From: Gammaproteobacteria bacterium
Lineage (GTDB): Bacteria; Gemmatimonadota; Gemmatimonadetes; Longimicrobiales; Gaopeijiaceae
Direction of reading: 5' to 3'
NCBI GenBank assembly: GCA_024638345.1
Contig: JAHEKL010000114.1
Location: 1 to 7,930, forward strand
Length of the DNA: 7,930 nucleotides
Under the pieces are notes generated by a model. The model had not been told where the DNA came from, did not search any database, and saw only the letters and a list, made by a program, of their open reading frames with translations. The translations under genes and the position numbers were made by a program. Of this stretch, positions 1 through 5,477 are shown in pieces. How positions within the stretch are numbered: the first letter of the stretch is position 1; each line of letters opens with the position of its first letter.

Positions 1-193
1 CATGGGCCACGCCGCGAATCAGGTTTCCGAGTGTCGCCAGTTGGGCCGAGCGGACCAGGTCCGCCCGCACCCGGTGCTCGCGCGCCTCGACTTCTTCAAG
101 CTCCTTGCGGAGAGCGTTCAGCTCCCGCGTCGCAGCCCGCAGCCGTTCCGCGAGCTCGTCCGCGCCGAGGGTCTCTGCAGGTCCAGCGCTCAT
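1..193 (-). CDS. Sensor histidine kinase, N-terminal fragment (cut by window edge)
   Basis: Translating the minus strand from the ATG at 193-191 gives 64 intact codons that run off the window. After a short variable start, residues about 13-50 are strongly charged and heptad-like (ELAERLRAA, LRKELEEVEAREHRV), which suggests a coiled coil. Residues 50-64 read AQLATLGNLIRGVAH, a typical start of a HisKA dimerisation/phosphotransfer domain; such domains usually continue E-I-N-N-P. His64 is therefore the expected autophosphorylation site, and the window ends one base later. No signal peptide or membrane segment precedes it, so this is probably a cytoplasmic kinase whose input comes from partners or from the coiled coil. 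The start overlaps the stop of the response regulator by 4 bp (ATGA), with a GAAGG 7 nt upstream. This indicates translational coupling and a cognate pair. The ATPase domain lies outside the window and cannot be verified. Confidence 0.85.
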   Translation of the reverse strand, partial: MSAGPAETLGADELAERLRAATRELNALRKELEEVEAREHRVRADLVRSAQLATLGNLIRGVAH

Positions 194-672
194 AGAAAGG
201 CCTTCACCAGCTTCTCCCGGAATCCCGCCAGCTCTCCATGCGCCGCCTCCAGAGCGGCCACGCGGGCAGAGAGCTCATTGAAGAGCGCCGAGCGCTCCAC
301 GCCGTTCCTCACGATCAGCTTCAGGTGTTCGTTGTCCCATGGCTTCTCGAGGTAATAGTAGAGACCGGCCTCGTTGATCGCCCGGATCGCGTTCTCCTTA
401 TCCGCGTATCCGGTGAGCAGGAGGCGAGTCGCCTGCGGCTGCCTCCGACGCACTTCCTTCAAGAACGAGATCCCGTCCATCTCCGGCATCATGAAATCCG
501 CAACGACCACGCTAATGGGTCCTGCTTCGTCCACGACCCGCCGCGCCTCGATCGGAGAGCAGTATGTGAGCACGCGATAGGGCGTCTCGAGAGTCAGGAA
601 CCCCTCGAGCGACCGAACCACCATTTCCTCGTCGTCGACGAGCAGGATGGTATCCTTGCCTTCCTCCTGCAT
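190..672 (-). CDS. Receiver-only response regulator with C-terminal coiled coil
   Basis: This 160-residue protein is a single CheY-like receiver domain (about residues 8-123) followed by a helical tail. The receiver hallmarks are present: acidic pair Asp13-Asp14 (ILLVDDEE), phospho-acceptor Asp59 (VVADFMMPEMDG), Thr87 (LLLTGYAD) and Lys110-Pro111 (YLEKPWDN). The GYAD...AINEAGLYYYLEKPW style resembles RpfG-like receivers, but no HD-GYP, DNA-binding or other output domain follows. Residues about 124-157 (VERSALFNELSARVAALEAA) look like a coiled coil. The protein probably receives phosphate from, or passes it to, the kinase that starts within its stop codon. Its output is likely protein-protein contact rather than transcription. 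The ATG at 672 has a strong GGGAGG 6 nt upstream and follows the transporter-fusion stop by 11 bp. The receiver call is secure; the partner and output are inferred. Confidence 0.95.
   Translation of the reverse strand: MQEEGKDTILLVDDEEMVVRSLEGFLTLETPYRVLTYCSPIEARRVVDEAGPISVVVADFMMPEMDGISFLKEVRRRQPQATRLLLTGYADKENAIRAINEAGLYYYLEKPWDNEHLKLIVRNGVERSALFNELSARVAALEAAHGELAGFREKLVKAFL
201..205 (-). promoter_or_regulatory. Ribosome binding site of the histidine kinase gene
   Basis: GAAGG on the minus strand lies 7 nt before the ATG at 193, inside the last codons of the response regulator gene. It supports this ATG as the start and suggests termination-reinitiation coupling. Confidence 0.55.
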
Positions 673-678
673 CGACTA

Positions 679-684
679 CCTCCC
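679..684 (-). promoter_or_regulatory. Strong Shine-Dalgarno of the response regulator gene
   Basis: GGGAGG on the minus strand, 6 nt before the ATG at 672. Its first G is the last base of the TAG stop codon (686-684) of the upstream transporter fusion, so ribosomes ending on that gene sit on this site. It is the best ribosome binding site in the window and fixes the regulator start. Confidence 0.75.
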
Positions 685-3600
685 TAGGTGACGAGGGCGC
701 GAACCCTTCGAGCGAGGCCCTGAAGGATCCCCGCCGCCAGCTCCGGATGATCGGAGAGCAGTTCCTGGAAGTCGGAACGGGTGATCCGGATCAACCTGGT
801 GGCCTCGAGAGCGCGGGCGCCCACGACGCTCGGATCGGTGTCGATCAACGACCATGTGCCGAAGGGTGTGTTCGGGCCTGCGGCCAAGGTGTGGTCGGCC
901 ACTCCACTCAGCTCGACTGCTCCTCGGACGATCACGTAGAGGCAGTCGTTCAGATCACCGGCCCGGATGAGGACCTCCCCCGGTTCAACGTCTACCTCCT
1001 CGGCGATCGAAGCCAGCAGCCCTAGGTGTGAGCTGCGGGCACCCTGAAGCAGATCGACTCTTTGGAGCAAGAAGACCTTCTCGATCAGCTCCAATCGTTG
1101 GCCTACCTCGTCTGCGGAACGCTCTTCCCCGCCGCGAATCCACCCGGCGACGGTCGAGAGCCAGGGATCCGGACCCCCCGCGAGCTCGTCGAGCACGCGG
1201 TCCGAATCGGAGTTCGCATGCGGTGGTCTTCGATCCGGTTCGGTGGCGAGGACTGGAAGCACGCGGATGAAGACGTCGCGACCTACGGTACGCTCCAGCC
1301 ACTCGAGGGCATTGGCCCGCGCCCGTTCCTCCGTCCGGGTGACGGCGAAGTGCGAACGGTATACCTCGTCCGGTGAGAACACCAGGCCGAGCAGTCGAAA
1401 AGCCGCCTCCCTCCGGTCCTCCCAGGCCTCGGTCAGGGCTCGGCCCAGCAACTCGACTCCCGGGGTCTGAGGACGACCCGAGCCGGCTCCTACCAAGGAG
1501 GCTCGGAGCCCCGCGAGTCGCTTGCCTTCCTGTGCCTCGTCGATGGCCGCCGATACGACGGAGGCAGTATCCAAGGCGAGTCCGTCCCCGTTGCTCGCTC
1601 GAAGCTTGTTCAGTGTCTTCAGGGCCTGGTACCGAAGGGCGCGATCGGCTTCGCCATCAATGACCAATGCGCTCAGGATCCGTACGGGATCTGGACCGCC
1701 CATGCCTCCCAGAACCGAGGGAAGAGTCCGTCGAACGATCGGGTGCTCCTTCGGATCCAGAAGGCTGCGGGCGCACAGATCCACCGGATGATCCGCCGCC
1801 GCCACGAGGGCGTGGCGTGCCTCACCCCTCAGGGACGGATGAGCCAAGGTCGAGATCAGTGCCTTTTGGAGATCAGTCGAGCCCACCAGGCCGGCGCTCC
1901 GCACCGCGGCGGCAGCGACCTCGTCATCTTCGTCGTCGAGCAGCGTTGTTAGGATACTGCTAGCGGCTGGTCCGGACTCGAGGAGTCCGGCGGCGAGCGC
2001 GATCTCCTTTCGCGTATCCGAATCCATTCTTGCGAGCGCCTCAACGAGTGGCCCGGTCTCGGATTCGGCTTCCGGGAGCAAAGCATGCAGGTGTCGGGAC
2101 GCGAGGACGCGCATCCCCGGAGTCACCGCGATCGCACTCGCGAGCCACGCCAGGGTAGCGCAACGCTCCCTCGTGCTCTTCGACCTCATTTGCTCCGCCA
2201 GAATCGTCTCGCGCTGCTCGTCGCCTTCACTCCTGGCGATCAAAGCGTGCACCGCGGCTACTCGGACCGGCTCGACGTCATCCTCCAGCCGTTCGCGGAT
2301 CCGGTCCGCGGGGACGAGATCGGGGAATCGACCCAACAGCCGAAGCACCCGGCGTCTCACCTCCGGCTCTGGGTGCCCGAGGAGAAGCTCCAACTCGTCC
2401 GCGAGGTGTCCCGCGTCCACGCTTCCCGCCTGCTCCACCAGGTCTAGTCCGAAGCCCACCTCGACCGTATCGCCCCGCAGGGCCGATTCGACCATGGCGA
2501 GGGTGCTCCGCTCGGTGAGCGAGGCGAACCCACCGTCCAGGTTGGCAAACCGTCCTCGGATCGAATCCGCGAGCGCCAGCACGTACTGACGCTTGGCCGC
2601 CAAGGCCATGAGGCACCAGACCGCCGAGAGCGCGAGCGCCACCCAAGCCACTCGACGGTAGTCGATAAAGGCCAGAAGGACGAAGATCAGTAGACCGGAG
2701 AGCGCCTTCCCGAGGCCCTTCTCCACGGCCACGTCGACGTACGCTTTCGCCTTGAGCTTGAGCTCGGTGGGAACGGGTATGTAGAGGATTTCCCTTCCCG
2801 TGCGCTCCGCCGAGTAGCGGAAGGTGGCGTCACCTGCTTTGGCGAGCGTGGCCGTCCACACGCTGAAGGCCACCGCCAACGCGGTCGTGAAACCGAGCAT
2901 CGCCACGGGAAGCAAGAGCACTGCGAACCCCACGCCCCACCGCTTGATCACGGGTCCCAGAGGCAGCAGGATCAAGATTGGGAGCCAGTTGATGGCTCCG
3001 AAGACGTATCCCTGAAAGGAGCTGATGGCGTCTCGGTCGCCGGCGTAGGCGGCGACCGCCTCGTTGAACTCGTAATCCACCAGCGTCTTCACGACGACGG
3101 TCACGAGCACCAACCCCGCGATCAGCCGGATCTGCCGATTGGAGAATACACGGACGAAGTCTCGCCGCGTGACGGATGCGCCCCTCCTCTTCACCGGTGA
3201 CCCGGGCGACCGCACGGATGGATGTCCCGCCCAAAGGAACGGCAGTGCCAGAGAGAAGACCGCGACGAACGCGGCGGCGACGAGGAGCAGGTTCGGTGTG
3301 CCGACTGTCTGTGCCAGGGCCCCGGTCGTAAGCCCGCCCAAGGTGGCTCCCAACGAACCGGCGGCGATCACCAGAGGGACCGCCGACTTGGCGTCCCGGG
3401 CGTTGAAGAAGACCTGGACCGCCATGAAGAACTGCGTGACCAAGGCCGCGGCGAATAGGTCGTACCACCCGTAGAAGACCATCCCCAGGGCCGCGCTCCC
3501 CTCGGAGTAGATCGCTCGGAATCCGATGAGGTTCAGGGCAAAGAACGCTGCCGTGGCGGGAATGAGCTTGCGCCAGGCGACCCTGTCCGCCACGTGATTG

Positions 3601-3914
3601 AAAGCGGGAGCGAACAGGATCACGACTGCGCTGATCAGATAGACCTGATAGAAGTCGCCCTCCGCCAGCCCATCCAGCGCCAGCGTGTTGCGAATCGGCC
3701 GCAGGATTCCGACCGCGAACAGAACCAGGAAATAGAGCCCCATCATCGAAAGGAGCCGGGTGAGCTCCTTACGATCGGGCTGCCCGAGTCCAGGCAGAAG
3801 ACGAGTCAAAGAGGGGGTGGGCACGCTGGGGACCGACCGCTTGGAGGGGCGTCGACTACGCGGAAGGATCGGCCGACTAACGGAAAAGTAGGCTTCACTC
3901 GAGCCTGCGGCCAC
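684..3914 (-). CDS. NTT (ATP:ADP antiporter)-like membrane domain fused to HEAT repeats and a cNMP-binding-like domain
   Basis: This is a 1076-residue inner-membrane protein. Residues 1-54 are a polar, Arg/Ser/Pro-rich cytoplasmic leader. Residues about 55-441 hold 10-12 hydrophobic helices with motifs of the nucleotide transporter (NTT/Tlc, MFS-related) family: LRPIRNTLAL (71-80) in the first helix and a RTGREILYIPVPTELKLKAKAYVD-type segment at about 371-394, where family members carry a conserved R-E-x-L-Y-I-P / K-A-K-x-x-x-D pattern. Residues about 500-770 contain HEAT-like helical repeats (for example LLGHPEPEVRRRVLRLLGRF and LLDDEDDEVAAAAVRSAGLV). Residues 771-945 are further helical sequence, including ANALEWLERTVG, which resembles a segment seen after HEAT repeats in related proteins. 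Residues about 947-1072 form a cNMP-binding fold (GEVLIRAGDLNDCLYVIVRGAVEL), but its phosphate cassette lacks the usual Glu and Arg. Transport of ATP/ADP is not established for such free-living homologues. The start is a GTG without a clear ribosome binding site; Val31 (GTG), Leu36 (TTG) or Met57/58 are weaker alternatives. The gene lies 62 bp after the MATE gene and 11 bp before the regulator. Confidence 0.9.
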   Translation of the reverse strand: MAAGSSEAYFSVSRPILPRSRRPSKRSVPSVPTPSLTRLLPGLGQPDRKELTRLLSMMGLYFLVLFAVGILRPIRNTLALDGLAEGDFYQVYLISAVVILFAPAFNHVADRVAWRKLIPATAAFFALNLIGFRAIYSEGSAALGMVFYGWYDLFAAALVTQFFMAVQVFFNARDAKSAVPLVIAAGSLGATLGGLTTGALAQTVGTPNLLLVAAAFVAVFSLALPFLWAGHPSVRSPGSPVKRRGASVTRRDFVRVFSNRQIRLIAGLVLVTVVVKTLVDYEFNEAVAAYAGDRDAISSFQGYVFGAINWLPILILLPLGPVIKRWGVGFAVLLLPVAMLGFTTALAVAFSVWTATLAKAGDATFRYSAERTGREILYIPVPTELKLKAKAYVDVAVEKGLGKALSGLLIFVLLAFIDYRRVAWVALALSAVWCLMALAAKRQYVLALADSIRGRFANLDGGFASLTERSTLAMVESALRGDTVEVGFGLDLVEQAGSVDAGHLADELELLLGHPEPEVRRRVLRLLGRFPDLVPADRIRERLEDDVEPVRVAAVHALIARSEGDEQRETILAEQMRSKSTRERCATLAWLASAIAVTPGMRVLASRHLHALLPEAESETGPLVEALARMDSDTRKEIALAAGLLESGPAASSILTTLLDDEDDEVAAAAVRSAGLVGSTDLQKALISTLAHPSLRGEARHALVAAADHPVDLCARSLLDPKEHPIVRRTLPSVLGGMGGPDPVRILSALVIDGEADRALRYQALKTLNKLRASNGDGLALDTASVVSAAIDEAQEGKRLAGLRASLVGAGSGRPQTPGVELLGRALTEAWEDRREAAFRLLGLVFSPDEVYRSHFAVTRTEERARANALEWLERTVGRDVFIRVLPVLATEPDRRPPHANSDSDRVLDELAGGPDPWLSTVAGWIRGGEERSADEVGQRLELIEKVFLLQRVDLLQGARSSHLGLLASIAEEVDVEPGEVLIRAGDLNDCLYVIVRGAVELSGVADHTLAAGPNTPFGTWSLIDTDPSVVGARALEATRLIRITRSDFQELLSDHPELAAGILQGLARRVRALVT

Positions 3915-3976
3915 CGACGTTCAGCGAGGAAAACCGGCACCCCGAAGCCATTTCTTGGAGACCGCGAGAGGTCGGA

Positions 3977-5386
3977 TCAGGCTCGTGCCGGTCCGATCTC
4001 CACCTTGATGTCCCGCCACTTGGCCTGTCGGAATCGGATCATGCTCAGCGTGGCCCGAGTCACGTGCCCGAGCACGATCGCCAGCCAGATGTCCGAGGCG
4101 GTGAGACCCCGCGTGGCCTGGATCACGATGCAGATGCCAATCGGCACAGCAAGCTGCGAGACCAACGAGATGTACAGGGGGCTCTTCGTGTCCCCCGTCC
4201 CCTGCAGCCCACCGGTATAGGCGAGCGCCGATGTGATGAACAGTCCTGAAACCGCCAGATAGGCCAGGAGCTCGACCGTGAGGTCGAAGACCACGGGATC
4301 GTCCATCCCGAAGATCGAGAGGAGGGCGCCCGGGATCAGGAGAAACATCGCCCCGACCACCACGGCCACGCCGATACCGATGAAGGTCGCTACATGGACG
4401 CCTTCGATCGAGCGCTCCGGCTGATTTGCCCCGAGGTTCTGACCGGCCACTGCGGCCGCAGCGCCCATCAACCCAACCGAAGTCCACGTGATGAGGGAGA
4501 AGAGCTGGGTATACCCCACCGTGTAGGCGGCCTGCGCCTGCGCGCTGAGAGCCAACGATCCCACGAACCCGAGCATGATCACCCCACCGATGTTCATGGC
4601 AACCCCTTGGATTCCGGTCGGAATGCCGAATCGAAACAACGACCGGATGATCTCGAAGTCGGGGCTCAACCGCATGCCTCGATGAAAGCCGACGACCCAG
4701 CGGTGCGTGCACAGTCGATGGAGTGCGAAGAGGGTCAAGACCGCCCCGGCGATCGTGGTGCCCATCGCCGCGCCCATCGTGCCGAACCCGGGAATCGGTC
4801 CGAGCCCGCGGATGAAGATGATGTTCAGGACCAGGTTCATGATCGTCAGGGCGATTCCGAGTCGAAGCGGTGTCTTGGCATCGCCGGCCGACCTCAGCGC
4901 TCCACCCAGCATGAAGAACATCAGCATGCCGAAGCTGAACACGAACATGATGCGGAGGTAGGGAAGCGCCTCCGCCCGGACCTCGGGCGTGGCGTTGATC
5001 AGCTCCAGCAGGAAGGGCGCGGAGAAGTAGCCGATCGGAGCCAGCACCAGAAAAGCCAGAGCGGCCGCGGTGATGAAGGCCTGGTAGACCGTACGGTTCA
5101 CCTTGTCGGGTTCGTTCGCGCCCGCGAACCTGGCCACCATCACGCCCATTCCGGTGAAGAGCGAGCTGATGAAGACCATCACGACCAAGAAGATCTGCCA
5201 GGACACGCCGATCGCGGCGTTCCCCTGGTATCCCACGAAGTTGCCGACCATCGCATGATCGACGATGCCCTGCAGTCCCCCGATGATGTTCTGGAGCATC
5301 GTCGGCCAGGCCAGCTTCCAGACCGCCCCATGGATGGGACCCTCGACGATCGAGCGGTCGAACTTCTTCGACTGGCGTGGGGGCAT
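3977..5386 (-). CDS. MATE family multidrug/toxin efflux transporter
   Basis: This 469-residue inner-membrane protein has about 12 hydrophobic helices in two pseudo-symmetric halves, a normal length for the MATE (NorM/DinF-like) cation-coupled drug antiporter family. Family marks in the first half include WKLAWPTMLQN (23-33) in helix 1, VDHAMVG (42-48) and GGALRSAGDAKTPL (161-174). The second half has the paired GGLQGTGDTKSPL (392-404) and the GQNLGANQPER loop (315-325). Asp43 aligns, as I recall, with the conserved helix-1 acidic residue implicated in ion coupling in NorM-type proteins. It is expected to export cationic or lipophilic compounds by H+ or Na+ exchange; the substrate cannot be read from sequence. 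The ATG at 5386 has no strong ribosome binding site, but the helix-1 position fits. The gene starts 91 bp after the barrel gene and ends 62 bp before the NTT fusion. The short gaps hold no convincing terminator or promoter. Confidence 0.95.
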   Translation of the reverse strand: MPPRQSKKFDRSIVEGPIHGAVWKLAWPTMLQNIIGGLQGIVDHAMVGNFVGYQGNAAIGVSWQIFLVVMVFISSLFTGMGVMVARFAGANEPDKVNRTVYQAFITAAALAFLVLAPIGYFSAPFLLELINATPEVRAEALPYLRIMFVFSFGMLMFFMLGGALRSAGDAKTPLRLGIALTIMNLVLNIIFIRGLGPIPGFGTMGAAMGTTIAGAVLTLFALHRLCTHRWVVGFHRGMRLSPDFEIIRSLFRFGIPTGIQGVAMNIGGVIMLGFVGSLALSAQAQAAYTVGYTQLFSLITWTSVGLMGAAAAVAGQNLGANQPERSIEGVHVATFIGIGVAVVVGAMFLLIPGALLSIFGMDDPVVFDLTVELLAYLAVSGLFITSALAYTGGLQGTGDTKSPLYISLVSQLAVPIGICIVIQATRGLTASDIWLAIVLGHVTRATLSMIRFRQAKWRDIKVEIGPARA

Positions 5387-5477
5387 GGCCGGTGTGGCGA
5401 CTACGACCTTGGGACGCGGAGCGCGAAGATCGGGACATCGAGGATCGACGCAGCGCGAGGCTCACCCGGTGCCGACA

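Noticed and set aside
190..205. Programmed -1 frameshift joining regulator and kinase into one chain
   Set aside because: The sequence before the stop (GCC TTT CTA TGA) has no X-XXY-YYZ slippery heptamer, and the ATGA overlap with an upstream GAAGG explains coupling by reinitiation.
2..355. Plus-strand open frame antisense to the histidine kinase and regulator
   Set aside because: It covers two genes with clear H-box and receiver motifs on the other strand and has no recognisable content itself.
3804..3809. TTGACT on the minus strand as a -35 box
   Set aside because: It lies inside the coding sequence of the fusion and has no AT-rich -10 element at suitable spacing.
3960..3973. Small inverted repeat after the MATE stop as a terminator
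   Set aside because: Only a 4-bp stem (GACC/GGTC) with a 6-nt loop and no following T-run.
3921..5465. Minus-strand open frame of 514 codons in another frame over MATE
   Set aside because: Arg/Gly/His-rich shadow. The MATE frame has helices and family motifs throughout, and this one has neither.
5387..5477. Promoter or terminator between the barrel and MATE genes
   Set aside because: No -35/-10 pair resembling TTGACA/TATAAT, no stable hairpin beyond short GATC self-complementary pieces, and no T-tract on the minus strand.
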